Of a DNA stretch of 64,000 bases, positions 24,665-33,165 are shown in pieces. The stretch lies in contig CAWFRO010000013.1 in the NCBI GenBank assembly GCA_963818225.1, positions 186,001-250,000 of the forward strand, given 5' to 3'. The stretch's first letter is position 1. Every line of letters starts with the position of its first letter. Source of the stretch: Palsa-504 sp963818225 (GTDB lineage: Bacteria; Actinomycetota; Actinomycetes; Streptosporangiales; Streptosporangiaceae). Position numbers and translations under genes: made by a program. Under the pieces are notes generated by a model. It searched no databases. It was not told the origin of the DNA and worked only from the letters and a program-made list of their open reading frames with translations.

Positions 24665-27484
24665 ATGCCACGTCCCGGTGAACTCCTCGCACAGCAGCCC
24701 GCACTCATCGTCGGCCGGGACGCCGGCCTGGTCCGGCTGCGCGGACTGGTGGATCCGGTCCCGCAGTCAAGCCAGGTCCTGCTGGTCACCGGCGAAGCGG
24801 GGATGGGCAAGACCGTGCTCCTGGCCGACGCCGCCGGGCAGGCCCGGCTGGCCGGCCTGCGGGTGCTGTCCGTCACCGGCCGGGAATCGGAGTCCAGGCT
24901 CGCGTTCGCCGGGCTGCATCAGCTGCTGCGCCCGGTGCTGTCCAGCGCCGCCGGGCTCCCCGGCCGGCAAGCTCGGGCCCTGCTGGGGGCGCTCGGTCTT
25001 GCTGCCGACCCTGGCGCTCCCGACCTGCTGCTGACCGGGGCGGCCGTCTTGACCTTGCTGTCGGATCTGTCCGAACGCTCCCCAATCCTGGTGGTCGCCG
25101 ATGACGCCCACTGGCTGGACCGCAGTTCGCTGGACGCCCTGGCCTTCGTCGGGAGCCGCCTGGATGCCGAGCGGGTCGTGCTGCTGGTGGGCGCCCGGGG
25201 GCAGGCCCCGCCCCCCGGCTTTGACCGCGGTTTTCCCGAGCTGCATCTCGAGCCGCTGTCCGCGGCAGACGCCGACAGCCTGCTGGACGGCCAGCCGCGC
25301 CCGCCCCGCGGCCGGGCGCGAGCGCAGGTGCTCGCTCAGGCGGCGGGGAATCCCATGGCGCTGATCGAGCTGGCCAAGGTGATCGCCGAGGATCCCGCGG
25401 CCAGCCGCCGCTGGGCCGCCGAGCCGCTGCCGCCCAGCGACCGGCTGACCGCCGTGCTCACCGCCCGGTTCGCCGGCCTGCCCGAACCAGCACAGGCCGC
25501 GCTGCTGCTCGCCGCGGTGGCCGACGGCCCGGACCTGAGCGCCGCAGCCGCGGCTGTGTCCGGGCCAGGCGCGCAGACCCTCGCCCCGGCCGAGCAACTC
25601 GGCCTGATCAAGATAGACCGGACCGGGCTGCGTTTCTCCCATCCCCTGGTCCGCTCCGCCATCTACCACACCGCGCCCTTTGCCCGGCGCGCCGCTGCGC
25701 ACCGCGAGCTCGCGAGCGCCCTGCACGACCAGCCCGACCGGCGAGCCTGGCACCTGGCCGCCGCCGCCTTGCATCCCGACGAATACGTCGCTGCGCTGCT
25801 CGAGGCCACCGCGACCCAGGCGCAGCGCCGCGGCGGTGCGGCGGCTGCCGCACTGGCTCTGGAACGCGCCGCCGAACTCAGCCCCGGCCCCGAAGACCAG
25901 GCACGCAGGCTGGTCGCCGCCGCGTCGGCCGCCGTTCCCACCGGCCAGGGGGACTGGGTGCAGGACCTCGCCGCCCGCGCCCTCGCTGTCACGGCGGACC
26001 CGGAACTGCGGCTGACCGCCCGCCACGACGCCGGGTGGGCGCTGACCTGGTCCGGTCGGCGCACCGCCGCGCTGTCAGCGCTCATCTCCGTCGCCGAAGA
26101 GGCATCGCGTGACCAGCCGGCCCTCGCCTGGGACGCCCTGGGCAGTGCAGCCACTGTCGCCTACCAATCCGGGCTGCCCGCCAGTCACCAGGCCGTCAGC
26201 CGGGCCCTCGGCCTGCTGGAACGCCAAGGCCCACCGCCCCCGGGCATTGATGTCAACGTGCTGAGACTCTGGATACGCGTCAGCGCCGACCCGATCAGCA
26301 GCAGGAACCAGCTCCTCCGCGACCTGCGCAAGATCGTCAGCTCGCCCATTGAAGAGCCCGCTTTGTGGCGAATAGCTTCTATCGCATGGATGCTGGACGA
26401 ATCCGACCTGGCGGTCCGCTTGCTGCACGACGCTATGCAGCGGATCCGGGCTCCCGGCGTTGGGGGCACCAGCGGCGGAAGCCTGACCGTGCTCGGGTGG
26501 GCGTACATCGACACCGGGCGCTGGGACCAGGCGCTGGACGTAGCCGCCGAGGCCGCCGGCCTGGCCGAGGCGAACCAGATGGAGATGATTGCCGCGTCTG
26601 CTGACGTGATCACCGCCACCGTCCTGGCCCTGCGCGCCGACTCTGGCCCGGCCCGCAGGCATGCCGGCCGGGCACTTGCCACCGTCGATCCGGCCGAATG
26701 CGGGCTGGTGGCCGCCCGGGCCCGGCGGGCCCTCGGCGTCGCGGCTCTCGCCGACGGCAGCTACCTCCAAGCGTTCACCCAGCTCCGCGGGCTGTTCAGC
26801 GAGGATGGCACGCCCCTGCACAACTACGCCTCCTACCTAGGGGTGGCAGATCTCGCCGCCGCCGCGGTCCGCGCCGACCGGCGGATGGAAGGACGCGATG
26901 TCATCGAGCACGCGCTCGGCCCCCTCGACGGAAGGGCCTCGGCCCGGCTCGAGCAGCTCATCGCCCGCGCGCGCGGCATCCTCGCTGACCCGTCCAGCTC
27001 AGAAGCCTATTTCGCCAAGGCGCTGGCTGACCCCGCGGGGGACCAGTGGCCATTCGAGCGGGCCCAGCTTCGGCTCGACTACGCCGAATGGCTGCGTCGG
27101 CGCCGCCGGATCAATGACGCCAAGCCCGTACTGACAGAGGCCCTGGGCACCTTCCGGCAACTGGGTGCCCGGTCATGGGCGCAGCGGGCGCAGGCAGAGT
27201 TGAGAGCGTGCGGGGTGGCGGTCACCGGCGTGCCCGGCGAACCCGATGCCCTGGCGGAGCTGACCCCCCAGCAGCGCCAGATCGTCCGCCTGGCCAGCGA
27301 CGGTCTGACCGACCGCGAGATCGGTGACCGGCTGTTCCTCTCGCCGCGCACGGTCAGCTCGCACCTGTACCGGTCTTATCCCAAGCTGGGGGTAGCCAGC
27401 CGCCACCAGCTACGCGACGTGATCGCCCGCGCCAGCACGCCAGCCCCCGCACACGATGGCACCGGAAGCGAGACCGTTCGGTAA
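24665..27484 (+). CDS. Large LuxR-family ATP-binding regulator (LAL)
   Basis: 939 residues. An N-terminal AAA/STAND ATPase carries Walker A GEAGMGKT (residues 43-50) and Walker B ILVVADDAHWLD. A long central region of TPR-like helices follows (for example WDALGSAATVAYQSG). A LuxR helix-turn-helix ends the protein (LTPQQRQIVRLASDGLTDREIG, then SPRTVSSHLYRSYPKLG). LAL proteins such as MalT respond to a small ligand and activate nearby genes. It is divergent from the hydrolase gene at 23615. A second LAL at 46630 has the same layout. Confidence 0.92.
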   Translation: MPRPGELLAQQPALIVGRDAGLVRLRGLVDPVPQSSQVLLVTGEAGMGKTVLLADAAGQARLAGLRVLSVTGRESESRLAFAGLHQLLRPVLSSAAGLPGRQARALLGALGLAADPGAPDLLLTGAAVLTLLSDLSERSPILVVADDAHWLDRSSLDALAFVGSRLDAERVVLLVGARGQAPPPGFDRGFPELHLEPLSAADADSLLDGQPRPPRGRARAQVLAQAAGNPMALIELAKVIAEDPAASRRWAAEPLPPSDRLTAVLTARFAGLPEPAQAALLLAAVADGPDLSAAAAAVSGPGAQTLAPAEQLGLIKIDRTGLRFSHPLVRSAIYHTAPFARRAAAHRELASALHDQPDRRAWHLAAAALHPDEYVAALLEATATQAQRRGGAAAAALALERAAELSPGPEDQARRLVAAASAAVPTGQGDWVQDLAARALAVTADPELRLTARHDAGWALTWSGRRTAALSALISVAEEASRDQPALAWDALGSAATVAYQSGLPASHQAVSRALGLLERQGPPPPGIDVNVLRLWIRVSADPISSRNQLLRDLRKIVSSPIEEPALWRIASIAWMLDESDLAVRLLHDAMQRIRAPGVGGTSGGSLTVLGWAYIDTGRWDQALDVAAEAAGLAEANQMEMIAASADVITATVLALRADSGPARRHAGRALATVDPAECGLVAARARRALGVAALADGSYLQAFTQLRGLFSEDGTPLHNYASYLGVADLAAAAVRADRRMEGRDVIEHALGPLDGRASARLEQLIARARGILADPSSSEAYFAKALADPAGDQWPFERAQLRLDYAEWLRRRRRINDAKPVLTEALGTFRQLGARSWAQRAQAELRACGVAVTGVPGEPDALAELTPQQRQIVRLASDGLTDREIGDRLFLSPRTVSSHLYRSYPKLGVASRHQLRDVIARASTPAPAHDGTGSETVR

Positions 27485-27619
27485 GTCTTCTATTCGTTTC
27501 CCTCGACCTAACCGCGCGCAGCGTCCGCGTGGCCGACAGTGCAGTAGTGCTGCGGATACCCGGCTGCGGCCGTTCTCCGCAGAATGGCCGTTAGATACGG
27601 CCACGAAGGGATCCCTGAG

Positions 27620-27871
27620 GTGAATGCCCGACCGAATATCGTTCTCATCCACGGCGCGTGGGCCGAAGGCTCTTGCTGGAGCGGCGTCATCGAGCGCCTG
27701 CAGGCCGGCGGCTATCACGTCACCGCACCGCAGTTCCCGCTGACCGCGCTGGCTGATGACCTCGCCCGGCTGCGCCAGGTGCTGGCGCGCCAGGACGGCC
27801 CCGCCATCGTCGCCGGGCACTCCTACGGCGGCCAGGTCATGACCGCCCAAGCCAGGCCGGCCACGAGCTAG
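27620..27871 (+). pseudogene. Truncated alpha/beta hydrolase
   Basis: The 83-residue frame (GTG 27620) contains the first third of an alpha/beta hydrolase: NIVLIHGAWAEGSCW, GYHVTAPQFPLTALADDL and the nucleophile elbow VAGHSYGGQVMTAQ. It then ends in unrelated sequence and a stop. The acid and histidine are missing, and no continuation was found in the other frames. It is related to the complete secreted hydrolase 146 bp downstream, which suggests decay of one copy of a tandem pair. Confidence 0.65.
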
Positions 27872-28016
27872 ACCGGCCGCTCTTAATAGGACGGGCCCGC
27901 ACGGATACCGCAGGAATGCGTGCGGTAGCACGAACGGCAGGCGCTGGTGACCGCCTTGCCGCCGCACAACCTAGCGTCCGTTCGGGTGCTGGGCACATCA
28001 GGATGAGGAGACCTCC

Positions 28017-28868
28017 GTGAACATCACCCGAATCGCGCAGCCAAGCAGGCTGCGGCTCATTATCGCGGCTGTCATCGTGGCCATGGCCAGCTTGGTTATC
28101 CCGCTCAGCCAGATCGCGTCGGCCAGTACAGCTACGGCGGCCGCCGCGGGTGACGGCCTTAAGCCCACCATCGTGCTGGTGCACGGGGCGTGGGCCGACA
28201 CCAGCAGCTGGGACGGTGTCATCCAGCGCCTGCAGGCTGACGGCTACACCGTGTACGCGCCACCGAACCCGCTCCAAGGCCTCGCCTACGACCCGGCCTA
28301 CCTGGCCGACTTCCTGCACAGCATCTCCGGTCCCATCGTGCTAGTGGGGCACTCCTATGGCGGGGCCGTCATCACCAACGCCGCCACCGGTGACCCGCAG
28401 GTCAAAGCCCTCGTCTACGTAGACGCCTTCGCGCCCGCGCAGGGCCAGACCCTCGCGCAGCTGCTCGCCGCCTATCCCGGATCGTGCGCCGTGCCCGCGA
28501 ACCTGAACGTGGTCCCGTTCCCTGGCGCCCCCAGTGGGGTGGGTGACGCCTACATCAAGCAGAGCGTGTTCCCCGGCTGCATGGCCAACGGCCTGCCCGC
28601 CGCGCAAGCACATGTGCTCGCCGTCACCCAGCTGCCGCTGTCAACGATCGCGCTAACCCAGCAGACCGGTGTCCCGGCGTGGAAGACGATCCCGTCATGG
28701 GCCGTAGTGGGCACCGCCGACCACGCCATCCCGCTGGCCTTGCAGCTCGCCATGGCCAACACGGCGCACGCCCACATCACCGAGGTCGACGCGCCGCACC
28801 TCTCCATGATCTCCAATCCCGGCACCGTGACGAACGTGATCCTGCAAGCCGTCCGGGCGACCTCCTAG
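28017..28868 (+). CDS. Secreted alpha/beta hydrolase
   Basis: GTG 28017 with GAGGAGA ahead; 283 residues. An N-terminal signal peptide (LRLIIAAVIVAMASLVI, cleavage near ASAST) leads to a complete hydrolase: IVLVHGAWADTSSW, nucleophile GHSYGG, acid in VVGTADHAIP, and catalytic His in DAPHLSM. Two cysteines (SCAV and GCMA) could form a disulfide. It acts outside the cell, probably as an esterase-like enzyme. It follows a truncated paralog. Confidence 0.9.
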   Translation: MNITRIAQPSRLRLIIAAVIVAMASLVIPLSQIASASTATAAAAGDGLKPTIVLVHGAWADTSSWDGVIQRLQADGYTVYAPPNPLQGLAYDPAYLADFLHSISGPIVLVGHSYGGAVITNAATGDPQVKALVYVDAFAPAQGQTLAQLLAAYPGSCAVPANLNVVPFPGAPSGVGDAYIKQSVFPGCMANGLPAAQAHVLAVTQLPLSTIALTQQTGVPAWKTIPSWAVVGTADHAIPLALQLAMANTAHAHITEVDAPHLSMISNPGTVTNVILQAVRATS

Positions 28869-28883
28869 CGCAGCCGGCCCGCG

Positions 28884-29477
28884 TCACTGGGACAGGGCGC
28901 GGAGGTAGCCGTCCACCAGCCGGTCGGTGAAGGGCCGGCCGACGGGCTCGCCGGTGACCAGGACGCGGTAGTAGACCGGCCCGACCAGCTGGTCCACGTC
29001 GGCGGGCACGTCGGTGCCGGACGGGAGCTGGCCACGGGCGATCGCGCGGTCCAGCGGCAGGCGGTCGCGGTCGCGCTGCGCGCGCAGGAAGCGCGAGCGG
29101 AAGACCTCGGCGAACGCGCGATCGTGCTGGGCCTGCCCGATCAGGGCGCGGCAGACGGCACCGGGGTCCGAGCGGGTGAGAAAGTCGGCCAGACGGCCGA
29201 GGTAATCGCGCAGGTCATCGCCCAGGTCCCCGCAGTCGGCCGGGGTCAGGTGCTCGGCGTCCGCGAGCAGGGCGTCCAGGAGGATGTCGGTCTTGGAGTC
29301 CCACCAGCGGTAAATCGTCTGCTTGGCGACCCCGGCGGCCGTGGCGATGCCCTCGATGGTCACGCCCGCGAAACCCCGCTCGGCGAGCAGGTCGTCCACG
29401 GCCTCCAGCACCGCGCGGCGGGCCTGCTCGCTGCGTCCCCAGCGATTCCCGTGGTGAGGTGGCGCTGTCTCCGTCAT
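28884..29477 (-). CDS. TetR/AcrR-family transcriptional regulator
   Basis: 197 residues. The helix-turn-helix reads AVLEAVDDLLAERGFAGVTIEGIA and then VAKQTIYRWWDSKTDILLDAL, a clear TetR_N. The C-terminal domain (TPADCGDLGDDLRDYLGRL) belongs to the TetR_C_11-like group, with a DQLVGPVYYRVLVTGEP ending. It is divergent from the O-methyltransferase gene with 66 bp between the starts. The palindrome in that gap is its probable operator. Confidence 0.92.
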   Translation of the reverse strand: MTETAPPHHGNRWGRSEQARRAVLEAVDDLLAERGFAGVTIEGIATAAGVAKQTIYRWWDSKTDILLDALLADAEHLTPADCGDLGDDLRDYLGRLADFLTRSDPGAVCRALIGQAQHDRAFAEVFRSRFLRAQRDRDRLPLDRAIARGQLPSGTDVPADVDQLVGPVYYRVLVTGEPVGRPFTDRLVDGYLRALSQ

Positions 29478-29508
29478 GCTGACCTCCCGCCCCCAGCCTA
29501 AGGCATCC

Positions 29509-29537
29509 TAGACAAGACGCAACGTTCCGTCTATTCT
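29509..29537 (+). promoter_or_regulatory. Promoter with operator in the spacer, leaderless start
   Basis: TAGACA (29509-29514) and TATTCT (29532-29537) are separated by exactly 17 bp. The spacer is an imperfect palindrome, AGACGcAACGTTcCGTCT (29515-29532), with a single mismatched pair. The start point expected seven bases after the -10 box is the A of the methyltransferase ATG (29544), so the mRNA is probably leaderless. The divergent TetR protein is the likely ligand-controlled repressor. Confidence 0.65.
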
Positions 29538-29543
29538 ATCGCC

Positions 29544-30194
29544 ATGACCAATACCCTGCATGACCCACGCGTCGCGGCCGCGCTCGATCGCATGTTCGCC
29601 GGCGCCGTCCGGGACGAGGCGGCCAGCCGGCGCCTCGGCCCGGCAGCGGACTTCGCCGCGATGACCGCGCAGGACAGGGCCGACGCCGCCGCCGAGATCT
29701 ACATGCCGGTCTCTGCAGCCGGAGGACGGCTGCTGTACGCCCTGATCCGCGCCGCGAAACCGGCCGCCGTGGTGGAGTTCGGCACCTCGTTCGGGATCTC
29801 CACCCTGCACCTGGCCGCCGCTGTCCGCGACAACGGCACAGGCCGGGTGATCACCACCGAACTCAGCGCGGCCAAGGCGCGGGCGGCCCGGGAGACCTTC
29901 GCCCGCACCGGCCTGGGCGATGTGATCACCCTGCTCGAGGGCGACGCCCGGGAAACCCTGGCCGACCTCGGCGTGTCACCTGGCCTGGTCCTGCTCGACG
30001 GCTGGAAGGACCTGTGCCTAGCGGTCCTGCACCTGCTCGAACCTCGCCTGGCGCCCGGCACCCTGGTGGTCGCCGACGACACCAGCCTGGACTCCATGCA
30101 GCCCTACCTGAGATACGTCCGCGCCCCCGGCAGCGGCTATGAGAACGTAACGTTCCCGGTCGAGGACGGCATGGAGATCAGTTGCCGCACCTGA
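29544..30194 (+). CDS. Class I SAM-dependent O-methyltransferase
   Basis: 216 residues. The SAM site is VVEFGTSFGISTLHLAAAV, with a GRVITTELSAAKARAARE acidic loop and a VLLDGWKDLCLAVLHLLEPRL metal/substrate region, as in the catechol-type O-methyltransferase family 3. The DDTSLDSMQPYL helix fits the metal-binding aspartates. It would methylate a hydroxylated small molecule. Its only upstream neighbour is the divergent TetR gene, which probably controls it. Confidence 0.88.
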   Translation: MTNTLHDPRVAAALDRMFAGAVRDEAASRRLGPAADFAAMTAQDRADAAAEIYMPVSAAGGRLLYALIRAAKPAAVVEFGTSFGISTLHLAAAVRDNGTGRVITTELSAAKARAARETFARTGLGDVITLLEGDARETLADLGVSPGLVLLDGWKDLCLAVLHLLEPRLAPGTLVVADDTSLDSMQPYLRYVRAPGSGYENVTFPVEDGMEISCRT

Positions 30195-30228
30195 CCAGCT
30201 ACGGCTCCGGGTGCGGGAGACTGGCACG

Positions 30229-30924
30229 ATGACCATCACGCTGATCACCGGGGCCAACAAGGGTCTGGGCTACGAGACAGCGAGGCGGCTCATCGATCTG
30301 GGTCACACCGTGCTGGCCGGCGCCCGCGATCCGCAGCGTGGCACCGAAGCGGCGCGCGAGCTCGGTGCGACATTCATCGACATCGATCCGACCGATGACG
30401 ACAGCGTCGAGGCGGCGGCCGCCCGCGTACGCAACGAATACGGGTACCTGGACGTCCTGATCAACAACGCGGGCACTGCGGCGCCACGGCTGGATGCTGA
30501 GGAGCTGACCGCGGCCGCAGCGATGGAGGGATTCGCGATCAACGTCTTCGGCCCCATCAGGGTGACGCACGCGTTCTTGCCCCTGCTGCGCGCAGCCGAA
30601 CATCCGCGTATCGTCAACGTGTCCAGCGGGGCCGGGTCATTTGGGCGCATCCTCGAACCCGGCACGGTGGAGAACGCGGTGATGTTGCCGGTCTACCCGG
30701 CCACCAAGGCGGCGCTGACCATGCTGACGGTGCAGTACGCGCGAGCCCTGGACGGCATCCTGGTGAACGCGGCCGACCCCGGCTTCACGGGCACCGACTT
30801 CAACAACCACCGCGGCACGCAGACCGTCACCGAAGGCACCGACGCGATCGTCCGCCTGGCCACCCTGCCACCGGACGGGCCAACCGGCACCTTCCAGGAC
30901 CGGTATGGCACCGTTCCCTGGTAG
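30229..30924 (+). CDS. Short-chain dehydrogenase/reductase
   Basis: ATG 30229 is preceded by GGGAGA; 231 residues. Motifs are LITGANKGLGYETA for the cofactor, LDVLINNAG, RIVNVSSGAG, and the catalytic YPATKAA. ADPGFTGTDFNNHRG and a C-terminal GTFQDRYGTVPW fit the carbonyl-reductase-like SDRs. It lies 34 bp after the methyltransferase gene and is likely in the same transcription unit. The pair may modify one hydroxylated metabolite. Confidence 0.9.
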   Translation: MTITLITGANKGLGYETARRLIDLGHTVLAGARDPQRGTEAARELGATFIDIDPTDDDSVEAAAARVRNEYGYLDVLINNAGTAAPRLDAEELTAAAAMEGFAINVFGPIRVTHAFLPLLRAAEHPRIVNVSSGAGSFGRILEPGTVENAVMLPVYPATKAALTMLTVQYARALDGILVNAADPGFTGTDFNNHRGTQTVTEGTDAIVRLATLPPDGPTGTFQDRYGTVPW

Positions 30925-30942
30925 ATCAGAGCCGGCACGGCC

Positions 30943-31611
30943 TCAGTGCAGCAGGGTCGCCACCACGTTGATAATGAGGCCCAGCAGGACCGCGCCGAAC
31001 AAGTAGGAAAGCAAGGCGTGATGGAGGGTCGTCCGCCTGATCGCCTTCGAGGTGATGTTGGTGTCCGCCACCTGGAACGTCATCCCGACGGTAAAGGAGA
31101 AGTAGGCGAAGTCGATGTAGTTCGGCGGTTCCTCCTCGTTGAACTCGATGCCGCCGACCGGCTCGGAGTAATAGGCGCGGGCATAGCGCAGCGCGAACAC
31201 GGTATGCACGACCGTCCAGGACAGCGTGACGCTCAGCAGGCCCAGCGTGACCAGGTACGCCTTCATGCCGCCCGTGGCCTGACCCGCCTTGACCAGCGCG
31301 AAACCCACCGCGCCCAGCATGGCCGTGCCCGCGCCTACGACCACGAACTCGGCCACGGCGGTACTGGGATCTTCCCGTTTCGCCCGCTGAGCGGTGACGC
31401 CGGGAGCCAGCCGCCACACCGCGCCCCAGGTCCAGACCAGGTAGATCACAACGGCGACGTCCCAGCCGAGCAGGACCGACGCCGAGGGCACCGTGAACAG
31501 CGTGGTGACCGCCCCGGCGGCGGCACCGCCGAGCATGGCGTACGTCACCCGCGACCCGGCGGACGACGCTCGCATGCGCCTGCTGAAACCCCTGCCGTTA
31601 AGGAACATCAC
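30943..31611 (-). CDS. DUF1345 family membrane protein
   Basis: 222 residues with five or six membrane helices: AMLGGAAAGAVTTLF, WDVAVVIYLVWTWGAVW, FVVVGAGTAMLGAVGFALV, LVTLGLLSVTLSWTVVHTV and LSYLFGAVLLGLIINVVATL. The VHTVFALRYARAYY and NYIDFAYFSFTVGMTFQVADT segments are the DUF1345 core. The family is widespread and uncharacterised. It is convergent with the SDR gene at 30229. Confidence 0.88.
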   Translation of the reverse strand: MMFLNGRGFSRRMRASSAGSRVTYAMLGGAAAGAVTTLFTVPSASVLLGWDVAVVIYLVWTWGAVWRLAPGVTAQRAKREDPSTAVAEFVVVGAGTAMLGAVGFALVKAGQATGGMKAYLVTLGLLSVTLSWTVVHTVFALRYARAYYSEPVGGIEFNEEEPPNYIDFAYFSFTVGMTFQVADTNITSKAIRRTTLHHALLSYLFGAVLLGLIINVVATLLH

Positions 31612-31755
31612 ACCGCCAAGACTGACAAGCCGCCGGTCAGGTTACACCTCCCAGCACATATCCACGGGACCGGCGTCAAAGACGTCCCGGCACTAGGCCC
31701 ATAGCGACAGACCAGGGCAGGGCGGCGCGAGGCGCGCTCGCCGGGTATAGCGCCG

Positions 31756-31782
31756 GGCAATGCCGCGAGAGCCAGCATTGCC
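31756..31782. promoter_or_regulatory. 8-bp inverted repeat upstream of the HtrA-like gene
   Basis: GGCAATGC (31756-31763) and GCATTGCC (31775-31782) are exact complements 11 bases apart, about 105 bp before the protease start. It could be an operator or a structured leader. No regulator gene is adjacent. Confidence 0.35.
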
Positions 31783-31886
31783 TTCCCAACCAGAGGGAGC
31801 GTGGGATGGACTCGGCACGGTGAGCGTTCGCTGACCGGGCCAGCCGCGCGATTCGCGGTCGACTGGACGATAGGCGGAGTGTTGAG

Positions 31887-33125
31887 ATGTCACAAGACAG
31901 CGGATACGGGCCGTACTTCACGCGCCGGGGGCGCGGGAACGTGCTGACGCACTTCCTCATGCTGGTGGTGGGAGCGGGGCTCGCGGCAGTACTGCTCTTG
32001 GCGTTCGGCGCGGGATCCAGCTCGGGCATTTCCATGCCGGGCGGCGACGCCGTACCTTCCCCGGGTGGCTCCGCCGCCCCCCTGACCGGCAGTGAGCAGG
32101 CCATCGTCACCAGGGTGAAGCCCGGTGTCGTGATCATCAATACGACGCTGCAGTACAACAGCGAGGTGGCGGCAGGAACCGGGATGGTGATCAACTCCGG
32201 AGGGCTGGTGCTGACCAATAACCACGTCATCGAGGACTCCACCGCGATCAGAGTGACGGTGCCCGCGACGGGCCGGACCTACCAGGCACGGGTCATCGGC
32301 TACGACCAGACCGGCGACATCGCCCTGATCCAGCTGCAGAACGCGTCCGGGCTGACCACGGTGCCGATCGGCGACTCCTCATCGGTCAAGGCCGGGGAGA
32401 CGGTCGTGGCCTTGGGCAACGCCGAGGGCCAGAACACCATCAAGACGGCTGCCGGGCACGTGACCGGACTGAACGAGACCATTACCGCGAGCGACGAGGC
32501 CGGCTCGACCACCTCCGAAATGCTGCACGGAATGATCCAGGTCAACGCTGACATCGTGCCGGGCGACTCCGGCGGCCCGCTGTCGGGCTCCGGCGGTGTC
32601 ATCGGCATGGACACCGCCGGCGACAACGGCGGCTACCAGGAACAGGCCGTCGGGTTCGCCATCCCGATCAGCACGGCGCTGTCGGTCGCCCGGCAGATCG
32701 CTGCGGGCCAGGCCAGCTCCGCCATCACGATCGGCTACCCGCCCTTCCTGGGCATCTTCATCGGCTCCGGATCGGAGAGCAACCCGCAGGCGCAGGCACA
32801 GCAGGAACAGCAGCAGAACGGCTTCTCCGGGAGCCCGGCATGCTACGCCAGCAACGCCAACCTGACCGTCCCGCCGACCATCGCGCCGGTCAACTCCGGG
32901 ACCCTGATCGAAGGGACGATCTGCGGCAGCCCCGCAGCCCAGGCAGGCATGACGGGCGGGGCGGTCATCACGGCGGTCAACGGGCAGGCCGTCGGCTCAC
33001 CCGATGACCTGAGCCAGGTCCTGGCGAGGTTCCACCCAGGCGACACGATCTCCGTCACCTGGGTGAGCCCGTCCGGCCAGCGCACGACCAGCGGCCTACG
33101 CCTCACCGCCGGCCCGCCGCAGTGA
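31887..33125 (+). CDS. HtrA-like S1C serine protease with PDZ domain
   Basis: 412 residues. A single membrane segment (FLMLVVGAGLAAVLLLAF, about residues 23-40) anchors the enzyme with its body outside. The trypsin-like domain has the full triad: His113 in LTNNHVIED, Asp144 in TGDIALIQL, and Ser228 in VPGDSGGPL. A PDZ-like C-terminal domain follows (AAQAGMTGGAVITAVNGQ, then LARFHPGDTISVTWV). An unusual Gln-rich stretch (about residues 300-312) links the two. This layout fits the actinobacterial PepD/HtrA family, which handles misfolded envelope proteins. Confidence 0.93.
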   Translation: MSQDSGYGPYFTRRGRGNVLTHFLMLVVGAGLAAVLLLAFGAGSSSGISMPGGDAVPSPGGSAAPLTGSEQAIVTRVKPGVVIINTTLQYNSEVAAGTGMVINSGGLVLTNNHVIEDSTAIRVTVPATGRTYQARVIGYDQTGDIALIQLQNASGLTTVPIGDSSSVKAGETVVALGNAEGQNTIKTAAGHVTGLNETITASDEAGSTTSEMLHGMIQVNADIVPGDSGGPLSGSGGVIGMDTAGDNGGYQEQAVGFAIPISTALSVARQIAAGQASSAITIGYPPFLGIFIGSGSESNPQAQAQQEQQQNGFSGSPACYASNANLTVPPTIAPVNSGTLIEGTICGSPAAQAGMTGGAVITAVNGQAVGSPDDLSQVLARFHPGDTISVTWVSPSGQRTTSGLRLTAGPPQ

Positions 33126-33165
33126 CATCCGGCCCGCACCGGAACGCCTGACGGCCTGCCGCAGG

